This document shows positions 17,129 to 26,359 of a stretch of DNA of 64,000 nt, piece by piece; the first letter of the stretch is position 1, and each line of letters opens with the position of its first letter. A program made the translations under genes and the position numbers. The notes under the pieces are model-generated. The model ran no database searches. It was not told where the DNA came from and saw only the letters and a list, made by a program, of their open reading frames with translations. The stretch lies in the NCBI GenBank assembly GCA_017472015.1, contig JAFURC010000026.1:48497-112496 (forward strand), written 5' to 3'. This stretch comes from Bacilli bacterium (GTDB lineage Bacteria > Bacillota_I > Bacilli_A > RF39 > UBA660).

Positions 17129-18442
17129 ATGAGTGAAATTAATAATTTATTATGGAGTATAGCAACTATTTTATTACTAGGATCAGGTATTTATTTTTCA
17201 TATAAATTAGATTTTTTACATTTAAATTTTAAAAGAATATTTAAAAGTTTTATGGATAGTAGTAAAGAAAAAAATGGTATATCCCCATTTCAATCTTTAG
17301 CAGTTGCTCTTGGTGGTTGTATTGGAGTAGGATCACTTGCAGGAATTGCTCTGGCGATTTATAAAGGAGGAGTAGGAACAATCTTTTGGATTTGGTTATC
17401 ATGTCTTTTAGTGGTTCCTAATTCATTAGTTGAAAATACTTTGGCTATAATTTATCAAAAAAAAATAAAAAATGAATATATAGGAGGACCATCTTATTAT
17501 ATAAAAAATGGTTTAGGTTATAAAAAATTATCTTTATTTTATGCTCTTTTAGTAACTTTTACTTATATATTTGGTTATTTAACGATTCAATCAAATACAA
17601 TTGCTAAGTCTTTTACTAATGTTTTTCAAATTCCATCTATTGTAATAGGTTTAATAGTTGGAATACTTTCTTTTTTAATTATTCGAAAAGGAATTAAAGG
17701 AATTGCTAAGTTTTCATCTGTTTTAGTACCTTTAATGGGTTTTGTTTATTTATTAGTTGCTATGTTAATAGTCTTTAAAAATTTAAATATGTTACCTAGT
17801 CTATTAATTTCGATTTTTAAAGAAGCCTTTAATTTTTCATCATTTGGATGGGGATTATTTTCAGTTATACTAATAGGTATTCAAAGAGGGATATTTTCAA
17901 GTGAAGCCGGGACTGGAACAGCTGCTATTGCTAGTGGAAGTTCTAATATTGATAGTCCTATAAAACAAGGATTAATTCAAACCTTAGGAATTTATTTTAT
18001 AACTTTTATAATATGTACATCAACTGCTTTTATTATTTTAATGAGTGATTATAGTCCTTTAAATTATACTGATGTTAATGGAATTGAAATAACTCAAAAT
18101 GCTTTAAGATATCATTTTGGTGATATTGGTAATATTATTCTTTATTTTTGTATAATTGCATTTTCCTTTTCAACAATTGTTTCAGGTTACTTTTATGGAG
18201 AAACTAATATGAAGTTTATCTTTAAGAAGATGAATCAAAGATATGTTTTAATTCTTCAAATAGTAACTTGTCTTTTACTGATAATTTCAAGTGTTGTAAG
18301 TCCAACTTTTCTTTGGAACTTTGTTGATATTTTAACAGCTTTACTTGTCATTATAAATGTATTTAGTATTTTCTCTTTAAGAAAAGATGTTATAATAGAA
18401 TATATATCGTTTAAAAGGAAGTGTAATAATGATCGGAAATGA
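17129..18442 (+). CDS. AGCS-family sodium:amino-acid symporter
   Basis: 437 aa, about 10-11 membrane helices. Contains SLAVALGGCIGVGSLAGIALAI and GGVGTIFWIWLSCLLVVPNSLVENTLAIIYQ, the AGCS signature, and FSSEAGTGTAAIASG in the central helices. It takes up alanine or glycine with Na+ (family knowledge; substrate not readable). Stop TGA; ung begins 14 nt before the end, so the two are co-transcribed. Confidence 0.88.
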   Translation: MSEINNLLWSIATILLLGSGIYFSYKLDFLHLNFKRIFKSFMDSSKEKNGISPFQSLAVALGGCIGVGSLAGIALAIYKGGVGTIFWIWLSCLLVVPNSLVENTLAIIYQKKIKNEYIGGPSYYIKNGLGYKKLSLFYALLVTFTYIFGYLTIQSNTIAKSFTNVFQIPSIVIGLIVGILSFLIIRKGIKGIAKFSSVLVPLMGFVYLLVAMLIVFKNLNMLPSLLISIFKEAFNFSSFGWGLFSVILIGIQRGIFSSEAGTGTAAIASGSSNIDSPIKQGLIQTLGIYFITFIICTSTAFIILMSDYSPLNYTDVNGIEITQNALRYHFGDIGNIILYFCIIAFSFSTIVSGYFYGETNMKFIFKKMNQRYVLILQIVTCLLLIISSVVSPTFLWNFVDILTALLVIINVFSIFSLRKDVIIEYISFKRKCNNDRK

Positions 18443-19109
18443 TTGGGATAAAGTTTTAGAAAAAGAATTTCAAGAAGAATATTTTTATAATTTATTAAAA
18501 TTTGTTCAAGGGGAATATGAAAGAAAAACGGTGTTTCCACCTAAAAAAGAGGTTTTTAAAGCATTTAGATATACACCTTATAAAAATGTTAAAGTAGTAA
18601 TACTTGGTCAAGATCCTTATCATGGAGAAGGAGAAGCTGAAGGACTTTGTTTTTCTGTTCGAGATGGAATTAAAAAACCACCTTCTTTAAATAATATTTT
18701 TAAAGAATTACATGATGATTTAGGTTATAGTATCCCAACAAGTGGTTCTTTAGTACCATGGGCAAAGCAAGGGGTATTTCTTTTAAATACTGTTTTAACC
18801 GTTATCAAGGATAAAGCAGCTAGTCATAAAGACATTGGTTGGGAAAGATTTACTGATGAAGTAATAAAAAAAATAAATGAAAAAGAAGAACCAGTTGTTT
18901 TTATTCTTTGGGGAAACTTTGCTCGTAGTAAAAAGAAATTTATTACTAATAAAAAACATTTAATAATTGAATCAGCTCATCCATCACCTTTATCAGCTTA
19001 TAATGGTTTCTTTGGTTCTAAACCTTTTTCTAAAGCCAATGATTTCTTAATTAAGAATAACCTTGAACCAATTAATTTTGAAATTAAAGAGAAAACTTAT
19101 GAAAAATAA
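18429..19109 (+). CDS. ung: Uracil-DNA glycosylase, family 1
   Basis: 226 aa, standard length. Motif A VVILGQDPYHGEGEAEGLCFSV carries the catalytic Asp, and motif B AHPSPLSAYNGFFGSKPFS the catalytic His. GxLxPWAKQGVFLLN is present. It removes uracil from DNA as the first step of base excision repair. Overlaps the symporter gene by 14 nt, with AAAAGGAAG before ATG. Confidence 0.97.
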   Translation: MIGNDWDKVLEKEFQEEYFYNLLKFVQGEYERKTVFPPKKEVFKAFRYTPYKNVKVVILGQDPYHGEGEAEGLCFSVRDGIKKPPSLNNIFKELHDDLGYSIPTSGSLVPWAKQGVFLLNTVLTVIKDKAASHKDIGWERFTDEVIKKINEKEEPVVFILWGNFARSKKKFITNKKHLIIESAHPSPLSAYNGFFGSKPFSKANDFLIKNNLEPINFEIKEKTYEK

Positions 19110-19124
19110 TTCATAGGTTTTTAT
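19096..19124 (+). terminator. Terminator after ung
   Basis: CTTATGAA (19096-19103) / TTCATAGG (19110-19117, one G-T pair), followed by TTTTTATT. Confidence 0.65.
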
Positions 19125-19136
19125 TATAAAAATTAG

Positions 19137-19192
19137 GATAACATTAGCCATTTAATACTGACAAATGAGCATATTTTTAGTATAATGTTATC
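19137..19192 (+). promoter_or_regulatory. Fic-gene promoter inside a perfect 10-bp inverted repeat
   Basis: Promoter CTGACA (19158-19163), 17-nt spacer, TATAAT (19181-19186). A perfect inverted repeat GATAACATTA (19137-19146) / TAATGTTATC (19183-19192) has one arm upstream of the -35 and the other over the -10 and start site, as expected for a repressor or looping operator. Confidence 0.6.
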
Positions 19193-19206
19193 AGTGGAGG
19201 ATTAGT

Positions 19207-20046
19207 ATGTCTGAAAGAGAATTAGATTCAAGTATAAATGATTATATTGAAAATAAAACACCTAAAAACTATGTAAAACAACTACAGTGGGATATGGCTA
19301 TTGGACTTCAAGAAGTTGATAGCTTAAAACCATCTAAGTATTTAGAAAAGTTATTACAAGAAAATGTAACAGGTGAAAAAACAATTTATGAAGTTGAACA
19401 TGAATTAAAACAGTATTATGTAGAAAAGGATAAAACTGATAAAACTATACAAGAAGAATTTGAATGCGATTTAGTTTCTACTAGAATAGTTCAATTGTTA
19501 GAAGAAGACAATTTTGAACTATCGGTAGATTATATAAAATATATCCATGAATATTTATTTAAAGATGTATATGAATTTGCAGGTGAATTTAGAAAAGTTG
19601 ATTTTTCTAAACATGAAAGAATTTTAAATAATGATTCAGTTGCTTATGGAGATTGTAAATTACTAGAACAATCATTAGAATATGATATATCTTTAGAATT
19701 AAATAAAAACTATAAAGAAATGAATATAGTTGATGTAATTAATAATATAACTAATTTTTCTTCAAATATATGGCAAGTTCACCCTTTTAGAGAAGGTAAT
19801 ACTAGAACTACAGCATTATTTATAGAAAAGTATTTAGTATCACTTGGATATGATGTAGATAACACTATGTTTAAAGAAAAATCAGTTTATTATAGAAATG
19901 CATTAGTAAGAAGTAATTATTTTAATTATTATTTAAATATAAAACAAGATAATAGTTTCTTAATTAAATTTTATGAAAATTTATTATTAGGTAAAAATAA
20001 TAATTTAGATTCAAGAGATTTAATAGTAGAAGAACTATTTAAATAG
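19207..20046 (+). CDS. Fic/DOC AMPylase with VbhA-like N-terminal antitoxin segment
   Basis: 279 aa. The Fic core motif is HPFREGNTRTTALF (about residues 192-205), matching HPFx(D/E)GNxR with all catalytic residues, and the flap YEFAGEFRKVDFSKHERI is present. The N-terminal 75 residues end PSKYLEKLLQENVTGEKTIYEVEHELKQYY, laid out like a VbhA antitoxin helix bundle; the inhibitory (S/T)xxxE(G/N) helix is degenerate (IGLQEVD). So this looks like a toxin fused to its own inhibitor. Fic enzymes transfer AMP to target proteins. Strong promoter with a dyad operator; GTGGAGG ribosome binding site. Confidence 0.85.
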   Translation: MSERELDSSINDYIENKTPKNYVKQLQWDMAIGLQEVDSLKPSKYLEKLLQENVTGEKTIYEVEHELKQYYVEKDKTDKTIQEEFECDLVSTRIVQLLEEDNFELSVDYIKYIHEYLFKDVYEFAGEFRKVDFSKHERILNNDSVAYGDCKLLEQSLEYDISLELNKNYKEMNIVDVINNITNFSSNIWQVHPFREGNTRTTALFIEKYLVSLGYDVDNTMFKEKSVYYRNALVRSNYFNYYLNIKQDNSFLIKFYENLLLGKNNNLDSRDLIVEELFK

Positions 20047-20058
20047 AATATAAAGAAA

Positions 20059-20108
20059 AATTCTAATATAGACTTATTGTTTTATAAGTTTTGTATTAGG
20101 ATTTTTTT
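20059..20108 (+). terminator. Terminator after the Fic gene
   Basis: AATTCTAATA / TATTAGGATT outer stem (one G-T pair) with an inner ACTTAT/ATAAGT stem, then T7. The remaining bases up to 20284 hold AT-rich sequence without a clear ORF. Confidence 0.7.
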
Positions 20109-20284
20109 GGTAATAAATAAAATTAGATATATATTGATAAAAGTGATTTAGAAAGTATTATAAATTTCATTTTAATAAATCATTAAAATAAAGGAAAAAT
20201 TGTAAATAAACGCAAATTTGTCAGAAAAATATTAAAAATTATGATACTATATTTAATGTAGAGGAATTTAGTGGTGAATGAATT

Positions 20285-21853
20285 ATGAATAATAAAAAAG
20301 AACATGAAAGAGAAGAATTACATAAAACAATTTGGAAACTTGCTAACGAACTAAGAGGTTCAGTTGATGGTTGGGATTTTAAACAATATGTATTAGGACT
20401 TTTATTTTATCGATTTATTTCAGAAAATATTGAGCATTATGTTAATAACAATCAAAGGAAAGCAGGAATATCTAATTTCAAGTATAGTAATATAAGTGAT
20501 GAAGAGGCTTTACTTGGTAAACAACAAATACTTGAAGAAAAAGGATTTTTTATATTACCAAGTGAATTGTTTTGTAATGTTAGAAAGAATGCGGATAAAA
20601 ATGAAAATTTAAATGTAGTAATTTCTAATATATTTAATAATATTGAAGCATCAGCAAGAGGAACAGCATCAGAAGATGATGTTAAAGGTTTATTTGATGA
20701 TTTTACAATTGATAATAAATTAGGTAATACGGTCGATGAAAGAAATGCAAAATTAGTTAAAATGCTTAACGCTATTGGAGATTTAAACCTAGGAGATTAT
20801 CAAGATAATAATATAGATTTATTTGGAGATGCTTATGAATTTTTGATGACAATGTATGCTTCATCAGCTGGTAAATCAGGAGGAGAATTCTTTACTCCTC
20901 AAGAAGTAGGAGAATTATTAGCGAGAATAGTAATTCAAGACAAAACTTCAGTTAATAGAGTATATGATCCAGCATGTGGCTCTGGAGGTTTATTATTAAA
21001 GTTTGCTAAAATTTTAGGAAAAGAAAATGTAAAACAAGGTTTCTACGGACAAGAAGTTAATTTAACTACTTATAACTTAGCTAGAATTAATATGTTTTTA
21101 CATAACATAAATTATAATAATTTCCATATCGCAAGAGGAGATACGTTGATTCATCCAGAACATTGGGATGATGAACCATTTGATGCAATTGTTTCAAATC
21201 CACCATATTCAATTAAATGGGCTGGAAAAGAAAATCCAATTTTAATAAATGATGAAAGATTTGCAGCAGCTGGTGTATTAGCACCTTCTTCTAAAGCCGA
21301 TTTAGCATTTACTATGCATATGTTATCATGGTTAAGTTCAAAAGGAACGGCTGCAATAGTTGAATTTCCTGGTGTACTTTATAGAGGTGGAGCAGAACAA
21401 AAAATAAGACAATATATGATTGATAATAACTTTGTAGATGCAGTTATTCAATTACCTCAAGATTTATTCTTTGGTACATCAATTGCTACGTGTATTTTAG
21501 TGTTAAAGAAAAATAAAAAAGATAATAATATTTTATTTGTAGATGCTAGCGAAGAATTTGTTAAAAATACAAACAAAAATAAATTATCTGATGAAAATAT
21601 AAACAATATTGTTAATTTATTAAAAGATAGAATATCAGTAGATAATAAATCTTATTTAGCAACTTATGAAGAAATAAAAGAAAATGAGTATAATATATCA
21701 GTAAATTCATATTTAAAAACAAATAATAAAGAAGTAGAAATAGATATAGAAGAAGTAAATAAAAAACTTGCTGAAATAGTACCAAGACAACAACAAATAA
21801 GAAATGAACTAGAAGAAATAATCAGAAAATTGGAGTCTGATTATCATGAGTAA
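20285..21853 (+). CDS. hsdM: Type I restriction-modification methylase subunit
   Basis: 522 aa. N-terminal HsdM domain (HKTIWKLANELRGSVDGWDFKQYVLGLLFYRFISE), then the N6-adenine methyltransferase: GEFFTPQEVGELLARI, SAM motif DPACGSGGLLL (about residue 228) and catalytic NPPYS (about 305). It methylates adenine in both strands of the HsdS-defined site and, with HsdR, cuts unmodified DNA. It overlaps hsdS by 8 nt and starts a four-gene operon. Confidence 0.97.
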   Translation: MNNKKEHEREELHKTIWKLANELRGSVDGWDFKQYVLGLLFYRFISENIEHYVNNNQRKAGISNFKYSNISDEEALLGKQQILEEKGFFILPSELFCNVRKNADKNENLNVVISNIFNNIEASARGTASEDDVKGLFDDFTIDNKLGNTVDERNAKLVKMLNAIGDLNLGDYQDNNIDLFGDAYEFLMTMYASSAGKSGGEFFTPQEVGELLARIVIQDKTSVNRVYDPACGSGGLLLKFAKILGKENVKQGFYGQEVNLTTYNLARINMFLHNINYNNFHIARGDTLIHPEHWDDEPFDAIVSNPPYSIKWAGKENPILINDERFAAAGVLAPSSKADLAFTMHMLSWLSSKGTAAIVEFPGVLYRGGAEQKIRQYMIDNNFVDAVIQLPQDLFFGTSIATCILVLKKNKKDNNILFVDASEEFVKNTNKNKLSDENINNIVNLLKDRISVDNKSYLATYEEIKENEYNISVNSYLKTNNKEVEIDIEEVNKKLAEIVPRQQQIRNELEEIIRKLESDYHE

Positions 21854-23045
21854 AATTAATGATTTAATTAAAGAATTATGTCCCAATGGTGTTGTATATA
21901 AAAAATTAAAGGATATTTGCAAAATTGAAAAAGGGAAACAGCTTAATAAAGAACTATTAAGTGAGAAAGGACTATATCCTGTTATGAACGGTGGTATATC
22001 ACCATCTGGTTATTGGAATGAATATAATTTTGAAGAAGAAAAGATTACAATTAGTCAGGGGGGAGCTTCAGCAGGATATATTAATTATTTAACTTCGAAA
22101 TTTTGGGCGGGTGCTCATTGCTATGTTGTTAATGAATCTAGTGATGAAGTTGAGTATAAATACATTTACCATTTTCTAAAGGAAAAACAAAAATATTTAT
22201 TATCATCTCAAGTAGGCGCAGGTATTCCAAGTATTTCGCTAAAGGAAATTAATAATTTAAAGATTCCTTTGCCACCAATAAAAATACAAGAAGAAATAGT
22301 AATTTTTTTAGATAAATTTAGCAAGTTAGAAGCGGAGTTAGAAGCGGAGTTAGAAGTGGAGTTAGAAGCAAGAGAAAGTCAATATGAGTTTTGGAGTGGT
22401 AAAATATTTAAAAGTCACATGAATGAGAAAACAAAACATATAACAGATATAGCACTAGTCAAAGCAAGAGTTGGATGGCAAAGGTTAACTACAGCTGAAT
22501 ATTTGAATTCGGGAGATTATTATCTAATTACTGGAACTGATTTTACTCCTGAAGGAAAAATTGATTTTAATAATTGTGTTTACGTGACTAAAGAAAGATA
22601 TGAAATGGATGAAAATATTCAGGTACATGAAAATGATATTTTGATAACTAAAGATGGGACTCTTGGAAAAATAGCGTTTTTGGATATTGAACCAGATAAA
22701 TTAACTACATTAAACAGTGGTGTCTTTAGGATTAAAATTACAGATGAAAATGTTTTACCAAAATATATATATCATTATTTTAACTCCAAAGTATTTAAAG
22801 ATTTTATTGAGAAGGTTAAGACTGGGTCGACAATTCCCCATTTAACACAAGAAAAATTAGTTGGTTTGGATATACCGATACCAAATATTAAAGAACAGGA
22901 GAAAATAATAAATATTCTTGATAAATTTGCTGGTTTAACAAGAAGCATATCAGTTGGACTTCCTGATGAAATTGAACTAAGAAGAAAGCAATATGAATAT
23001 TATAGAAATAAATTATTAAGTTTTGAGGAGGTAGATTCATTATGA
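21846..23045 (+). CDS. hsdS: Type I restriction-modification specificity subunit
   Basis: 399 aa with two target-recognition domains: about 10-150 (GVVYKKLKDICKIEKGKQL ... IPLPPIKIQEEIVIFLDKF) and about 205-385 (ITGTDFTPEG ... IPIPNIKEQEKIINILDKF). Each ends in the conserved helix that spaces the domains. Between them lies a Glu/Leu-rich repeat AELEAELEVELEARE encoded by 12-bp tandem units (22326-22373). In EcoR124-type enzymes a change in TAEL repeat number alters the spacer length of the recognised sequence, so the same variability is likely here. Overlaps hsdM by 8 nt. Confidence 0.95.
   Translation: MSKINDLIKELCPNGVVYKKLKDICKIEKGKQLNKELLSEKGLYPVMNGGISPSGYWNEYNFEEEKITISQGGASAGYINYLTSKFWAGAHCYVVNESSDEVEYKYIYHFLKEKQKYLLSSQVGAGIPSISLKEINNLKIPLPPIKIQEEIVIFLDKFSKLEAELEAELEVELEARESQYEFWSGKIFKSHMNEKTKHITDIALVKARVGWQRLTTAEYLNSGDYYLITGTDFTPEGKIDFNNCVYVTKERYEMDENIQVHENDILITKDGTLGKIAFLDIEPDKLTTLNSGVFRIKITDENVLPKYIYHYFNSKVFKDFIEKVKTGSTIPHLTQEKLVGLDIPIPNIKEQEKIINILDKFAGLTRSISVGLPDEIELRRKQYEYYRNKLLSFEEVDSL
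22326..22373 (+). repeat. 12-bp tandem repeats inside hsdS
   Basis: Units TTAGAAGCGGAG at 22326-22337 and 22338-22349 are identical. The third (22350-22361) differs by one base and the fourth (22362-22373) is partial. Each unit encodes LEAE. The location is the hinge helix between the two recognition domains. Confidence 0.9.
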
Positions 23046-23290
23046 TGATAAGTCCTGATTTATACAGAGATGAAAAACAAACTAAAACTTACGAAGAATT
23101 AATAAAAGAAAAAGATAAATTAGTAAAATATATTCGAGATTTTGAAATTAATAAGATACCTATGGATGATTATTTAATGAATCCATCTCCTGAAGTCCTT
23201 TATAAGTGCAATTTAGAATATTTAAGTGAATTGTGTATTCTAATAAAGGAAAAATTTAATAAAAAACTATGGGAGGGTTATGATGAATAA
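23042..23290 (+). CDS. Small protein between hsdS and hsdR, unknown
   Basis: 82 aa, acidic and mainly helical (YEELIKEKDKLVKYIRDFEINKIPMDDYLMNPSPEVLYKCNLEYLSELCILIKEKFNKKLW). No known motif. Its start overlaps the hsdS stop and its end overlaps the hsdR start by 11 nt, so it is translated as part of the operon. It may be an assembly or anti-restriction control factor, but nothing in the sequence proves this. Confidence 0.7.
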   Translation: MMISPDLYRDEKQTKTYEELIKEKDKLVKYIRDFEINKIPMDDYLMNPSPEVLYKCNLEYLSELCILIKEKFNKKLWEGYDE

Positions 23291-26200
23291 TATAAGTTTA
23301 ATAAGTGAAAATGATAATTCTACAGTATTAGCTGAATATACTGGTTTAAACAGAGTAGCCGCCTCTTATCAAAGTGAAAGTGCTTTAGAAAAAGAATTAA
23401 TTAAAACTTTAGTTGATCAAGGTTATGAATATTTACCTATTAATAATGAAGTTGAATTAATTCTTAATTTAAGAAGACAATTAGAAAAACTTAATAATTA
23501 TCATTTTACCGATTTAGAATGGGAGTATTTCTTTACTAAAGTTATTGCTAATAAAAATGATTATATTATTGAAAAAACTAGATTAATACAGGAAGATTAT
23601 AAACAAGAATTAACTTTAGAATCAGGTGAGAAAAGAAATATTTATTTGATTGATAAAAATAATATTCATAACAATAGTGTTCAAGTAATAAATCAATATG
23701 TTAATAATGCAGGTAATCGTGATAACAGATATGATGTTACTATTTTAGTTAATGGTCTTCCTTTAGTTCATATTGAATTAAAGAAAAGAGGAGTTGATTT
23801 AAGAGAAGCATTTAATCAAATAGAAAGATATCAAAGAGATTCTTTCTGGGAAGGTTCAGGACTTTATAATTTTGTTCAAATATTTGTTATTTCAAATGGA
23901 ACACTAACTAAGTATTATTCAAATACTACTAGAAATTTTCATATAAATAATCAAAAGAAAAAGAAATCCAATTCATTTGAATTTACTTCTTACTGGGCAG
24001 ATCAAAAGAATAATGGAATTACTGATTTAATTGATTTTGCAAAAACATTCTTTACTAAACATACTTTATTAAATGTATTAACTAAATATTGTGTATTTAC
24101 TAGTGAAGAAGATTTGCTTGTAATGAGACCTTATCAAATAGTTGCTACTGAAAAAATATTAAATAGAATTAAGATAGCATATAATAATAAATTCTATGGA
24201 AAGATTAATGCTGGTGGTTATATTTGGCATACAACTGGTTCAGGTAAAACTTTAACTTCATTTAAAACATCCCAACTTGCTAGTAAATTAAATTTTATTG
24301 ATAAAGTATTATTTGTTGTTGATAGAAAAGATTTAGACTATCAAACAATGAAGGAGTATGATCGTTTTAAAGAAGGGGCAGCTAATTCTAATACATCTAC
24401 TAAAGTATTAGAAGAACAATTAAATGATCCTAATGCTAAAATTATAATTACAACAATTCAAAAACTATCACAATTTATTAAGAAGAATGCTGATAGTGAA
24501 GTGTTTAATAAACATGTAGTTTTTATATTTGATGAGTGTCATAGATCACAATTTGGTGAAATGCATAAATCAATAATCAAAAAGTTTAAAAAATATTATA
24601 TATTTGGATTTACTGGTACTCCAATATTTCCAGAAAATGCAAGAACAATTAAGGGAATATCTGAAACAACAGAACAAGTATTTGGAGAAAGATTACATAC
24701 TTATACAATTGTAAATGCAATTGCAGATAAAAATGTATTACCATTTAGATATGAATATGTTGGTAGAGTAGATATTAGAGATAATATTAAAGATGAAAAA
24801 GTATATAACATTGATGAAGAAAAAATATTTGATAATCAAATGCGAATCTGTCTAATTACAAATTATATAATTGACCATTTTAGTATAAAAACTAAAACTA
24901 GTGAATCCTATGTTTATTCAACATTAGATAATGTAGTTGAAGTTGCTAAAAGACGAGATATATTAGAAGTAAAAATTCCAAAGAATATTAATGGATTTAA
25001 TTCCATATTTGCAGTATCAAATATTAAAATGGCTAAAGAATATTATGAAGAATTTAAAAGGGCTATTGAAATTAAAAATTGTAATTTAAAAGTTGCATTA
25101 ATATATTCTTATGGTATTAATGGGGAAGATGGAGTTATTGATGAAAACTCTGAATCAACAGAGGCGTTAAGTACTGATGACAGAACATTCTTAGATAATG
25201 CTATTAAAGATTATAATAAGATGTTTGGAACTAGTTATGATACTTCATCAGAAAGATTTCAAAATTATTACAAAGATGTTTCTTTAAGAATGAAGAATAG
25301 GGAAATTGATATATTAATAGTTGCGAATATGTTCTTAACTGGATTTGATGCTAAAACATTAAATACATTGTGGGTAGACAAAAACTTAAAGTGGCATGGT
25401 TTAATTCAAGCATTTTCAAGAACTAATAGAATTTTAAATAGTGTTAAAACTTATGGAAATATTGTTTCATTTAGAAATCTAGAAGATAGATTAAATGAAG
25501 CTCTTGCTAAATTTGGTGATGAAGAAGCTCACGGTGTAGTCTTATTAAAACCATATAAAGATTATTATTATGGTTATGAAGATGATAATGGTAAAAAGTT
25601 TGACGGTTATAAAGAATTAGTAGAAAAATTAATGTCTAAATTTATACCAGGAGAATTAATTCAAAGTGAGCAAGAACAAAAAGAATTTATAAAATTATAT
25701 GGTGCTATATTAAAGGTAACTAACATATTATCTTCATTTGATGAATTTAAAGATGAAGAATTAATAAATGAAAGAGATAAACAAGATTATCACAGTATTT
25801 ATATTGAACTCTATAATGAATTTAGAAATAGAGCTAAAAGAGATAAAGTAGATGTATCTGAAGATGTAGTATTTGAAATGGAATTAATTAAATCTATTGA
25901 AGTAAATATTGATTATATTTTAGGATTAGTTAAGAAATATCATGAATCTAATATGAAAGATAAAGAAATATTAGTAACAATTCAAAAGACTATTATGGCT
26001 AGTCCGGATTTAAGAAATAAAAAAGATTTAATTATGGCGTTTATTGACTCTTTAGATCAAAACTCTGATGTTTATAGTGATTTTGAATCATTTATGAACA
26101 GCAAGAAAAAAGAAGAACTTGATAAGATTATTTCTGATGAAGGATTAAATAAAGAAGAAACATATAATTTTATAAGGAGATCATTTGAACAAGGTAGAGT

Positions 26201-26351
26201 AGAAACTAATGGAACAGAGGTATCCAATATACTTCCTCCTATGAATATGTTTACTCCGACAAATGATAGACAAGAAAAGAAAAATAAGGTTATTAATAAA
26301 CTATTAGAATTTTTTGATAAATTTTTTAGTATTTCAAGTAATAAAATGTAG
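23280..26351 (+). CDS. hsdR: Type I restriction endonuclease/translocase subunit
   Basis: 1023 aa, normal length. N-terminal PD-(D/E)xK nuclease: YDVTILVNGLPLVHIELKKRG (about 147-168). SF2 motor: Walker A WHTTGSGKTLTS (about 315-327), DECHRSQFG (about 418), GFTGTP and the motif VI region FSRTNRILN. A helical C-terminal domain (about 750-1000) contacts HsdM. It pumps DNA and cuts unmethylated DNA at a distance. All catalytic motifs look intact. Last standard gene of the type I operon. Confidence 0.97.
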   Translation: MMNNISLISENDNSTVLAEYTGLNRVAASYQSESALEKELIKTLVDQGYEYLPINNEVELILNLRRQLEKLNNYHFTDLEWEYFFTKVIANKNDYIIEKTRLIQEDYKQELTLESGEKRNIYLIDKNNIHNNSVQVINQYVNNAGNRDNRYDVTILVNGLPLVHIELKKRGVDLREAFNQIERYQRDSFWEGSGLYNFVQIFVISNGTLTKYYSNTTRNFHINNQKKKKSNSFEFTSYWADQKNNGITDLIDFAKTFFTKHTLLNVLTKYCVFTSEEDLLVMRPYQIVATEKILNRIKIAYNNKFYGKINAGGYIWHTTGSGKTLTSFKTSQLASKLNFIDKVLFVVDRKDLDYQTMKEYDRFKEGAANSNTSTKVLEEQLNDPNAKIIITTIQKLSQFIKKNADSEVFNKHVVFIFDECHRSQFGEMHKSIIKKFKKYYIFGFTGTPIFPENARTIKGISETTEQVFGERLHTYTIVNAIADKNVLPFRYEYVGRVDIRDNIKDEKVYNIDEEKIFDNQMRICLITNYIIDHFSIKTKTSESYVYSTLDNVVEVAKRRDILEVKIPKNINGFNSIFAVSNIKMAKEYYEEFKRAIEIKNCNLKVALIYSYGINGEDGVIDENSESTEALSTDDRTFLDNAIKDYNKMFGTSYDTSSERFQNYYKDVSLRMKNREIDILIVANMFLTGFDAKTLNTLWVDKNLKWHGLIQAFSRTNRILNSVKTYGNIVSFRNLEDRLNEALAKFGDEEAHGVVLLKPYKDYYYGYEDDNGKKFDGYKELVEKLMSKFIPGELIQSEQEQKEFIKLYGAILKVTNILSSFDEFKDEELINERDKQDYHSIYIELYNEFRNRAKRDKVDVSEDVVFEMELIKSIEVNIDYILGLVKKYHESNMKDKEILVTIQKTIMASPDLRNKKDLIMAFIDSLDQNSDVYSDFESFMNSKKKEELDKIISDEGLNKEETYNFIRRSFEQGRVETNGTEVSNILPPMNMFTPTNDRQEKKNKVINKLLEFFDKFFSISSNKM

Positions 26352-26359
26352 GAGAAATT

